64,000 nucleotides of DNA, from positions 186,001-250,000 of the forward strand of contig NZ_JAOVZO020000023.1 in NCBI RefSeq assembly GCF_025717065.2. Reading direction: 5' to 3'. A model generated the notes under the pieces. The model had not been told where the DNA came from. It did no database searches and saw only the letters and a program-made list of their open reading frames with translations. The translations under genes were made by a program, and so were the position numbers. Below are positions 36,369-44,162 of the stretch, one piece after another. Positions within the stretch are counted from its first letter, which is position 1, and each line of letters starts with the position of its first letter. This DNA comes from Tahibacter soli (GTDB lineage: Bacteria; Pseudomonadota; Gammaproteobacteria; Xanthomonadales; Rhodanobacteraceae).

Positions 36369-37497
36369 CGGCGCCGTCAATCTCACGTTGCTGATCGGCC
36401 CGGTCGTGCCGATACCGGCGCCGCGCGCCGTGCTCGAAGCGCTGCGCGAGGTCACGGTCACGACGAGCGACGAAGGGCGCAGCGGCTTCCAGCTGACGTT
36501 CGGCATCGATACGCGCTCGCCGCTGCACACGCTGTTCCTGCTGTCGGGCGGCGCCTCGCCGCTGCCGGTGCTGCGCGTCGTGATCATCGCGACGTTGCGC
36601 GGCACGCCGCATGTGATCATGGACGGCGCGGTGACGAATACGCAGATCGTGCCGGGCGGCAAGGCGTCGACCGCGACGCTCGCGGTGACCGGCGAGGACA
36701 TCTCGGTGCTGATGGACCAGCAGGACTGGAGCGGCCTGCCGTTTCCGGCGATGCCGGCCGAAGGGCGCGTGGCGCTGCTGCTCGCCAAGTACGCGATGTT
36801 CGGCATCGTGCCGATGATCATCCCGAGCGTGCTCGTCGACGTGCCGCTGCCGACGGCGAAGATCGAAGGACAGAAGGGCACCGACCTCAACTACATCCGC
36901 GGCCTGGCCGAACGCGTCGGCTACGTGTTCTACGTCGAGCCCGGCCCCGCGCCGGGCATGAACATCGGCTACTGGGGACCGCAGATCAAGATCGGCGTGC
37001 CGCAGCCGGCGCTCAACGTCGACATGGACGGCTTCACCAACGTCGAATCGCTGAGTTTCAAGTTCGACAACAACCAGAATGCGATTCCTACACTGTTCTA
37101 CTACAACGAGATCACGAAGGTCTCGATCCCGATTCCGCTGCCGCCGATCACGCCGCTGAGTCCTCCGCTCGGACTGATACCGCCGATCCCGAACCGGCTC
37201 GAACCGGTCAGCGACGATCTGTCGAAGCGCTCGCTGCCGCAGGGAATCATGATCGGCCTCGCGAAGGCCGCGAAGTGGGCCGAGGCCGTGACCGGCGAAG
37301 GCTCGCTCGACGTCGTGCGCTACGGCCGCCTCCTCAAGGCGCGCGCGCTGGTCGGCGTGCGCGGCGCCGGCCCCGCGTACGACGGCCTGCACTACGTCAA
37401 GAGCGTCACCCACACGATCCGGCGCGGCGAATACAAGCAGAGCTTCACGCTGTCGCGCAACGGCCTCATCTCGACGCTGCCGAGGGTACCCGCATGA
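36361..37497 (+). CDS. eCIS hub protein (gp27-like, N-terminal half of VgrG-type spike)
   Basis: A 378-residue phage-late-control-D/gp27-like protein: SGFQLTFGIDTRSPLHTLFL, PHVIMDGAVTNTQIVPGGKA, STATLAVTGEDISVLMD, ALLLAKYAMFGIVP, LNYIRGLAERVGYVFYVEPG and GLHYVKSVTHTIRRGEYKQSFTL. It forms the trimeric hub on which tube and baseplate assemble. Start is GTG at 36361, overlapping the LysM gene by eight bases. In Afp8 the hub and spike are one polypeptide; here the spike is the separate next gene, overlapping by ATGA. Confidence 0.87.
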   Translation: MLSGAVNLTLLIGPVVPIPAPRAVLEALREVTVTTSDEGRSGFQLTFGIDTRSPLHTLFLLSGGASPLPVLRVVIIATLRGTPHVIMDGAVTNTQIVPGGKASTATLAVTGEDISVLMDQQDWSGLPFPAMPAEGRVALLLAKYAMFGIVPMIIPSVLVDVPLPTAKIEGQKGTDLNYIRGLAERVGYVFYVEPGPAPGMNIGYWGPQIKIGVPQPALNVDMDGFTNVESLSFKFDNNQNAIPTLFYYNEITKVSIPIPLPPITPLSPPLGLIPPIPNRLEPVSDDLSKRSLPQGIMIGLAKAAKWAEAVTGEGSLDVVRYGRLLKARALVGVRGAGPAYDGLHYVKSVTHTIRRGEYKQSFTLSRNGLISTLPRVPA

Positions 37498-38030
37498 ACC
37501 AGGCCGGACGCTACTACGGCAAATACCGCGGCACGGTGTTCAACAACGTCGACCCGGAAGTGCGCGGCCGCATCCAGGCGTTCGTGCCCGACGTGCTGGG
37601 CCTCATCCCGTCGACGTTCGCGCTGCCGTGCATGCCGGTCGCCGGCAAGTCGAGCGGCGCGTTCTTCGTGCCGGAAATCGGCGCCGGCGTGTGGATCGAG
37701 TTCGAACAGGGCGATCCGGACTACCCGATCTGGACCGGCTGCTTCTGGGGCATCACGGCGGAGGTGCCGCTGATGGGCGTCGCCTCGCCGCCGCCGACGC
37801 CGAACATGGTGCTTGAAACGACGGGAAAAAATTCAGTCACGGTGTTCGGCCTGCCGGCCGCCGGCGTCGCGCTGTCGGCCGGGCCGCTCGGGCCGAGTCC
37901 TTCGGTGACGGTGATGCCGACGGCGATCGTCATCAAATGCGGCGCGTCGCTGATCTCCGTGTCGCCGGCCGGCGTCGACATCGTCGGACCGAAGATCACG
38001 TTGAACGGCACCGCGCTGGTCGTGACTTGA
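37494..38030 (+). CDS. eCIS spike protein (gp5/VgrG OB-fold plus beta-helix)
   Basis: A 178-residue protein with an OB-fold of the gp5/VgrG type (YRGTVFNNVDPEVRGRIQAF, ending VWIEFEQGDPDYPIWTGCFW). A short repetitive beta-strand stalk follows (TGKNSVTVFG, GPSPSVTVMPTAIVIKCGAS, VSPAGVDIVGPKITLNG), likely forming a triple-stranded beta-helix. It pierces the target membrane with the PAAR tip encoded ten bases downstream. It overlaps the hub gene by ATGA. Confidence 0.92.
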   Translation: MNQAGRYYGKYRGTVFNNVDPEVRGRIQAFVPDVLGLIPSTFALPCMPVAGKSSGAFFVPEIGAGVWIEFEQGDPDYPIWTGCFWGITAEVPLMGVASPPPTPNMVLETTGKNSVTVFGLPAAGVALSAGPLGPSPSVTVMPTAIVIKCGASLISVSPAGVDIVGPKITLNGTALVVT

Positions 38031-38040
38031 GGAGAACGCA

Positions 38041-38355
38041 ATGCCCGGACCGCTGTTGCACCTTGGCGCCGTCGTGACCTGCTCGCATGCGGGCGTCGCG
38101 ACGCCGACCGTGCCGAATCCGCGCGTCGTCGTGTCGGGCCAGCCGACGGTGACGCAACCGTCGCCCTACGCGATCGCCGGCTGCGCGCTGACGCCGAGCG
38201 GCAGCCCGTGCGTGACCGGCACCTGGACGACCGGCACCGTGCGCGTGACGTCGAACGGCATGCCGCTCGTCATCGCGACGGGGATTTCCACCTGCGTATC
38301 GAACGGCACGCCGATGCTCGCCGTGTCGATGCAGCCGCGCGTGATCGCCACCTGA
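38041..38355 (+). CDS. PAAR-like spike tip protein (Afp10-like)
   Basis: A 104-residue protein opening MPGPLLHLGAVVTCSHAGVA. The Cys/His positions (TCSHAG, AGCAL, PCVTG and STCVSNG) fit metal coordination at the cone apex, as in PAAR and DUF4280-type tips. Repeated short strands end PMLAVSMQPRVIAT. It would cap the spike. It is preceded by GAGGAG. Confidence 0.85.
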   Translation: MPGPLLHLGAVVTCSHAGVATPTVPNPRVVVSGQPTVTQPSPYAIAGCALTPSGSPCVTGTWTTGTVRVTSNGMPLVIATGISTCVSNGTPMLAVSMQPRVIAT

Positions 38356-38365
38356 GGCCGCCGCG

Positions 38366-38728
38366 ATGAATATCGACTTTCCGTTCCGCTTCGACCGCCG
38401 CGGCGCGACCGCGACGACCGGCCACGCCGACCACGTGCGCGACATGCTCGAACAGCTCCTGTTCACCGCGCCCGGCGAACGCATCAACCGGCCCGACTTC
38501 GGCTGCGGCCTGATGCAGCTCGTGTTCGCGCCGAACAGCCCCGAACTCGCCGCCGCCGTGCAGGCGACGATCCAGGGCGCGATCGCGCAATGGCTCGGCG
38601 ACGTCGTCGACGTGCGCACGCTCGAGGTCGAGGCACGCGAGGCGACGTTGCGCGTCGAACTCGACTACGTGCTGCGCGCGACCGGCGAAGCGCAGCGCGA
38701 ATCCTTCACGCGGGAGATCGCGTCATGA
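38366..38728 (+). CDS. gp25-like baseplate wedge protein (Afp9-like)
   Basis: A 120-residue GPW/gp25 family protein with the core motif HVRDMLEQLLFTAPGERINRPDFGCGL, containing the conserved 'PGER..RPDFG' turn. It ends with the strand LEVEAREATLRVELDYVLRATGE. gp25 proteins nucleate sheath polymerisation at the baseplate. It overlaps the next gene by ATGA. Confidence 0.95.
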   Translation: MNIDFPFRFDRRGATATTGHADHVRDMLEQLLFTAPGERINRPDFGCGLMQLVFAPNSPELAAAVQATIQGAIAQWLGDVVDVRTLEVEAREATLRVELDYVLRATGEAQRESFTREIAS

Positions 38729-41208
38729 GCGACACGCTGACCTGTCGCGTCGAATCGCGTCGCGACGCGATCGCCGCGAACCAACGCTGGAACGGCATCG
38801 ACTATCTCGAAGTCGCCGACGACCAGCGCTCGCTGTTCGTCTACTTCTTCGGCGGACGCCCGGACGGCATCGCGCCGCGCAACGTGCGCGTCGAGGGCGG
38901 ACGCCGCATTACCGGCATCGTCGTCACGAGCGTGACGCCCGGCCCGGCCGACGATGCGCGCGGCGCCGACTGCCTGCGCGTCGCGCTCGATCGCTACGGC
39001 GATTTCTCGACGTATACGCTGCGCCTCGTCGCCGACGAAGGCGAGGGGCCGCCGCCGAACATCGATCCGCGCTACGCGCAGGTCGATTTCAGCTTCAAGG
39101 TCGACTGCCCGAGCGATCACGACTGCGCCGCGCCGCCCGCGTGCGCCGACGCGCCGCGCGCGGCGCCGGACGTCGACTATCTCGTCAAGGACTACGCCGG
39201 TTTCCGGCGCCTGATCTTCGATCGCCTGGCCACGACGATGCCGGACTGGCGCGAGCGCCACGTGCCGGACCTCGGCGTGACGCTCGTGGAGCTGCTCGCG
39301 CACGCGGCCGACCAGCTGTCCGCGTACCAGGACGCCGTCGCGACCGAAGCGTACCTCGACACGGCGCGCACGCGCATTTCGGTGCGGCGGCACGCGCGTC
39401 TCGTCGACTACCGCCTGCACGAAGGGTGCAACGCGCGCGCGTGGCTGACGCTTGGCTGCGACGTCGACACCGAGCTGCCGGCCGACGCGTACTTCGTCAC
39501 CGCGCACGACGACATCGCGGCGGTCGCGAACGGCGCGACGTGCCGCGAGAGCGATCTGGCGTATATCCCGCCGGGCGTCTACGAGGTGTTCGAGCAGGCG
39601 CTCGCGCCGGCCGGGCCGACGCCGCTCGTCGCCGCGCACGGCAAAATCGATTTCTATACCTGGGGCGACGCCGAGTGCTGCCTGCGCAAGGGCGCGACGC
39701 GCGCGACGCTCGTCGATCCGTCGCCCGCGGCCGAGGGCGGCTACGGCGGCGAACCGCCGAACCGGCTCAAGCCCGGCGACGTGCTGATCTTCGAGGAAGT
39801 CATCGGCGCGGAAACCGGCAATCCGGCCGACGCCGACCCGTCGCATCGGCAGGCCGTGCGCCTGACGCGCGTCGAATACGCGCGAGACGCGCTGTGCGAC
39901 GTCGCGATCGTCGAGATCGAATGGGCGGCGGCCGACGCGCTGCGCTTCACGCTGTGCGTATCGGCGCGGCTCGCGGCGCCCGACTGCCGGCGCGTCGACG
40001 GGATCAGCGTCGCGCGCGGCAACGTGATCCTCGTCGACCACGGTCGCTGGATCCGCGGCGAGGCGCTCGGCTGCGTCGGCAGCGTCGCGGCGAGCCTGCC
40101 GTGCGGCTGCGACGGCTCGGTGCCCGAAAGCATCGCGCGGCCCGCGCCGTTCGTACCGGCGCTGCGCGAAGCGCCGCTCGTCTACGCCGTCGCACCCCCG
40201 AGCGACGGCCCGGCGAGCGGCGCGCTCGAACAGGACCCGCGCCGCGCGCTGCCGCGCATCGCGATCGACGACGGCCGCTTTGCGTGGCAGCCGCGCGCCG
40301 ATCTTCTCGACAGCGGCGGCGACGAACGCCACGTCGTCGTCGAAACCGACGACGACGGCCGCGGCGTGCTGCGCTTCGGCGACGGCAGCGCCGGACGCCC
40401 GGCGACGCCGGGCGCGTGCTTCCGCGCCGACTATCGCATCGGCGAGGCGCGCGCGGGCAACGTGGCGCGCGAGGCCATCGCCTACGTCGTGTTCCGCGCA
40501 TCGGCGGTCGGCGGCGCGGGGCTCAAACCGCGCAACCCGCTGCCGGCGCTGGGCGGCACGGCGCCCGAAACGCTCGCCGCGGCGAAGCTCGCCGCGCCGC
40601 GCGCGTTCCGCTCGACGCTCGTTCGCGCGATCACGGCCGACGACTACGCGCAGCTCGCGCAGAACGATGCCGCCGTGCAGCGCGCGAACGCGCGGCTCGT
40701 GTGGACGGGCAGCTGGTACGAGGCCGACGTCGCGATCGATCCGTACGGCACGGAAGAAGCGTCGTCCGCGTTGTGCGAACGCATCGCGCGCTATCTCGAG
40801 TGCTTCCGCCGCGCCGGCCACGATCTGCACGTGCGGCCGGCGCGCTACGTGCCGCTCGCGGTCACGCTCGCGATCTGCGTCGAGCCGGGGCACCTCGCCA
40901 GCCATGTCGCCGCGGCGGTGCGCGCGGTGCTCGTCGGCCGGCGCGGCGACGGCCGGCGCGCGTTCTTCCATCCCGATGCGTTGACGTTCGGCAAGGATAT
41001 TCAAGCGTCCGATCTCGTCGCCGCGGCGCACGGCGTCGAGGGCGTGCAGTCGGTCATGGTCGTCGAGCTGCGCCGCCTGGGCGAGCCGGCCGCGAACGAG
41101 GCGCCGTCGAAGGTCGATCTCGCGTCGTGGGAAATCGCGCAGCTCGACGACGATCCGAACTTTCCCGAACACGGCGTGCTGGCCTTGCAGATCGGAGGTG
41201 GCCGATGA
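38725..41208 (+). CDS. Baseplate J-type protein 1 (Afp11-like)
   Basis: An 827-residue baseplate assembly protein. The N-terminal part (YLEVADDQRSLFVYFFGGRP) leads to a Cys-rich linker (CPSDHDCAAPPAC) and the wedge motif DYLVKDYAGFRRLIFDRLATTMPDWRER, then VTLVELLAHAADQLSAYQDAVATEAYL. The later RFGDGSAGRPATPG and YRIGEARAGNVAREA blocks are typical of gpJ-like domains. It probably forms the inner baseplate wedge with the following gene. ATGA overlaps link it on both sides. Confidence 0.88.
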   Translation: MSDTLTCRVESRRDAIAANQRWNGIDYLEVADDQRSLFVYFFGGRPDGIAPRNVRVEGGRRITGIVVTSVTPGPADDARGADCLRVALDRYGDFSTYTLRLVADEGEGPPPNIDPRYAQVDFSFKVDCPSDHDCAAPPACADAPRAAPDVDYLVKDYAGFRRLIFDRLATTMPDWRERHVPDLGVTLVELLAHAADQLSAYQDAVATEAYLDTARTRISVRRHARLVDYRLHEGCNARAWLTLGCDVDTELPADAYFVTAHDDIAAVANGATCRESDLAYIPPGVYEVFEQALAPAGPTPLVAAHGKIDFYTWGDAECCLRKGATRATLVDPSPAAEGGYGGEPPNRLKPGDVLIFEEVIGAETGNPADADPSHRQAVRLTRVEYARDALCDVAIVEIEWAAADALRFTLCVSARLAAPDCRRVDGISVARGNVILVDHGRWIRGEALGCVGSVAASLPCGCDGSVPESIARPAPFVPALREAPLVYAVAPPSDGPASGALEQDPRRALPRIAIDDGRFAWQPRADLLDSGGDERHVVVETDDDGRGVLRFGDGSAGRPATPGACFRADYRIGEARAGNVAREAIAYVVFRASAVGGAGLKPRNPLPALGGTAPETLAAAKLAAPRAFRSTLVRAITADDYAQLAQNDAAVQRANARLVWTGSWYEADVAIDPYGTEEASSALCERIARYLECFRRAGHDLHVRPARYVPLAVTLAICVEPGHLASHVAAAVRAVLVGRRGDGRRAFFHPDALTFGKDIQASDLVAAAHGVEGVQSVMVVELRRLGEPAANEAPSKVDLASWEIAQLDDDPNFPEHGVLALQIGGGR

Positions 41209-44162
41209 GCTGCGAATGCGGTTGTTGCAGCGGCGTGCACGCCGCGACGCCGGCGCTGGTCGCGAACCGGCCGGGCCTGTCGCAGATCGCGCACCGGCCC
41301 GGCGACTGGGCGACGTATCTCGCCTCGATGCAGGCGAAGCTCTCGAGCGCGCGCTTTCCCGAGCTGGCCGCGCTGACGACGCGCGCGTCCGACGACGCGT
41401 CGATCGCGCTGTGCGACGCGTGGGCCGTCGCGGCCGAGGTGCTGTCGTTCTATCAGGACCGTATCGCGAACGAAGGCTATCTGCGCACGGCGACCGAACG
41501 CCGCTCGCTGATCGAACTCGGGCGCCTGACCGGCTATACGCTGCGGCCCGGCGTGTCGGCGAGCGTCTACCTGTCGTACGAACTCGACGCGAACGCGGGA
41601 CGCGTGACGATTCCGCCCGGCACGCGCGCGCAGAGCGTGCCGGGCGCCGGCGAAAAAATGCAGACGTTCGAGACGACCGAAGCGCTCGACGCGCGCGCCG
41701 ACTGGAGCCGCGTGACGGTGCGTCTGAGCCGGCCCGCCTGGCGTTCGAGCGAAGACGCGCACGCGCTGTACGGCGTGCTCAAACGCGGACTGACGTTCGC
41801 CGGCACGGCGACGCAGCTCAAGCCGAACGATGCGCTGCTCGTCGACTACGGCGGCACGCCGCAGCCGTATCGCATCGCGGCCGTGACGACCGACGACGTC
41901 GCGCAGACGACGCACGTGCGCGTGCGCGCCTGGAGCGCGGCGCCGTCGGCGCTCGCACAGGGCGGTCTGCCGCCGCGCCTGGGCGGCCGGGAACTCGTCA
42001 AAGGCCTCAATCGCGCATTGAACCGCCAGCCGCGCGACGCGACGCGCGTGCCGCGCAGCGTCGCGGCGACGCTGCGGCCGGGCGGTGAAATCTACTCGAA
42101 AATTTTGACGAACCGCACCGCCGCGCTGCGCGACATGCTGATCCCTGCGCTGTCGAGCTTCGACGCGGCGGGCACCGTGCTCGGCCCGATCCGGGTGTAC
42201 GCGTTGCGTGCGAAAGCCGGCGTGTACGGCTCGGGGGCGCCGAATCTCGTGCTCACGACCATCGCCGGCAACACGCCGACGTACAAGAACCTCAAGCCGC
42301 GCTACGCGTGGGCCGACCTGCCGGAAGTGCGCGCGGCCGTCGACGGCGGGCACGCGCCGCCCGAGACGACGCTGACCGAGCTGCCGCTCGACGGCACGTT
42401 CGACGCGATCAAGCCGGGCGACGCGGCCGCGCCGAGCTGGGTGCTCGTCGACATGCCGGCGAGCAATACCGATCCGACCCTGTCGCCGTTCGTGTTCTCG
42501 CTCGCCGCGAACCGTTCGGCGACGATGACCGTCGGCGCCGCGATCAGCGCCAAGACGAGCGTGCTCAAGACGAACGGCGTGTGGTGCACGCTGCCGCTCG
42601 CCGCGCTCGATGCGACCGACCCCGCGTTCACGACGCTGCTGCGCCTGACGCAGGTCTACGCGCAGAGCGAACTGCTGCCGCTCGCGCGCGATCCGCTCGT
42701 CGAGCCGGTCGAACAGCTCGACGAGATCGAGCTGGACGGCTACTACGACAGCTTCGCGCCCGGCATGTGGCTGATCGCCGCGGGCGACCGCGACGACATT
42801 CCCGATCCGAAACTGAAGGTGCCGGCGGCCGAGCGCGCGATGATCGCGTCGGTGCGCCACGACGTCGTGCGCGTGCCGTCCGACGCGGGCGGCTTCGACG
42901 ATTCGCCGCTGCCGGGCGACACGCTGCACACGTTCGTCAGGCTCGCCACGCCGCTCGCGTACAGCTATCGCCGCCCGACGTTCGCGCTGCACGGCAACGT
43001 CGTGCGCGCGACGCACGGCGAGACGCGCCGCGAAACGCTCGGCGGCGGCGACGCGTCGCAGCCGTTCCAGCGCTTCACGCTGAAGTCGCCGCCGCTCACC
43101 TGTATTTCGGCGCCGACGACGAGCGGCGTCGCCTCGACGCTGGCCGTACGCGTCAATCGTCTGCTATGGCACGAGACGGCCGACCTGCCGACGTCGCCGC
43201 CCGACGCGCGCGCGTACGCCACGTCGCGCGACGACGCGGAAGCCACGAGCGTGCGCTTCGGCGACGGCGTGCACGGCGCGCGGCTGCCGAGCGGGTCCGA
43301 CAACGTCACCGCCGTATATCGCACCGGCCTGGGCAGCGCCGGCAACGTGCGCGCGTCGCAGATCTCGCTGCCGACCGACAAGCCGCTCGGCGTCAAGGGT
43401 GTGACGAATCCGCTGCGCGCGTCCGGCGGCGCCGAACCCGACACCTTGCGCCAGGCGCGCGAGAACGCGCCGCTCGCGGTGACCGCGCTCGACCGGCTCG
43501 TGTCGGTCAGGGACTACGAAGACTTCGCGCGCACCTACGCCGGCATCGGCAAGGCCGCGGCGACGACGCTGCGCGACGGCCGCCGCGCGGTCGTGCACGT
43601 GACGATCGCCGGCATCGACGACGAGCCGATCGACGAGACCTCGGATCTGTTCGTCAATCTGCAAACGTCGCTGCGCACGTACGGCGATCCGCACCAGCCG
43701 GTGCGCGTGCAGGTGCGCGACGCGCTGTCGCTGCTCGTCGAGGCGCGCGTCGCGATCGAACCCGACTACGAGTGGGCCGACGTGCAGCCGCGCGTGCGCG
43801 CCGCCTTGCTCGAGCGCTTCGGCTTCGCCGCGGCGCAGCTCGCGCAGCCCGTGATCGTGAGCCGCATGCTCGCGACGATCGAAGCGGTGCGCGGCGTCGA
43901 TCACGTCGAGTCGCTCAAGGTGCGCGCGCTCGATGACGAGACGCTCGTCGCGGGCATCGATCCCGTCGGCGAGTCGCCGACGAACGAGAAGCCCGCCGTC
44001 GCGGGTTTCTCGACGGGCGGCATCGCGCAGAACGACGACCGGCGGCCGTGGATCGACGTCGCCGCGGCGCGCGCGCGCGGCATCGACGACTACCAGCCCG
44101 CGCAGATCGCATACCTGCCGTCGGACGTTCCCGACACCCTGATCCTGGAGCTTGCGTCATGA
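41205..44162 (+). CDS. Baseplate J-type protein 2 (Afp12-like)
   Basis: A 985-residue baseplate protein with a Cys cluster at the very N-terminus (MSCECGCCSG) and NRPGLSQIAHRPGDWATYLASMQAKLSS. It continues DDASIALCDAWAVAAEVLSFYQDRIANEGYL, RFGDGVHGARLPSGSDNVTA, YRTGLGSAGNVRASQI and the J-domain TALDRLVSVRDYEDFARTYAGIGKAAA. This layout is standard for the larger of the two eCIS wedge proteins. ATGA overlaps both neighbours. Confidence 0.9.
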   Translation: MSCECGCCSGVHAATPALVANRPGLSQIAHRPGDWATYLASMQAKLSSARFPELAALTTRASDDASIALCDAWAVAAEVLSFYQDRIANEGYLRTATERRSLIELGRLTGYTLRPGVSASVYLSYELDANAGRVTIPPGTRAQSVPGAGEKMQTFETTEALDARADWSRVTVRLSRPAWRSSEDAHALYGVLKRGLTFAGTATQLKPNDALLVDYGGTPQPYRIAAVTTDDVAQTTHVRVRAWSAAPSALAQGGLPPRLGGRELVKGLNRALNRQPRDATRVPRSVAATLRPGGEIYSKILTNRTAALRDMLIPALSSFDAAGTVLGPIRVYALRAKAGVYGSGAPNLVLTTIAGNTPTYKNLKPRYAWADLPEVRAAVDGGHAPPETTLTELPLDGTFDAIKPGDAAAPSWVLVDMPASNTDPTLSPFVFSLAANRSATMTVGAAISAKTSVLKTNGVWCTLPLAALDATDPAFTTLLRLTQVYAQSELLPLARDPLVEPVEQLDEIELDGYYDSFAPGMWLIAAGDRDDIPDPKLKVPAAERAMIASVRHDVVRVPSDAGGFDDSPLPGDTLHTFVRLATPLAYSYRRPTFALHGNVVRATHGETRRETLGGGDASQPFQRFTLKSPPLTCISAPTTSGVASTLAVRVNRLLWHETADLPTSPPDARAYATSRDDAEATSVRFGDGVHGARLPSGSDNVTAVYRTGLGSAGNVRASQISLPTDKPLGVKGVTNPLRASGGAEPDTLRQARENAPLAVTALDRLVSVRDYEDFARTYAGIGKAAATTLRDGRRAVVHVTIAGIDDEPIDETSDLFVNLQTSLRTYGDPHQPVRVQVRDALSLLVEARVAIEPDYEWADVQPRVRAALLERFGFAAAQLAQPVIVSRMLATIEAVRGVDHVESLKVRALDDETLVAGIDPVGESPTNEKPAVAGFSTGGIAQNDDRRPWIDVAAARARGIDDYQPAQIAYLPSDVPDTLILELAS

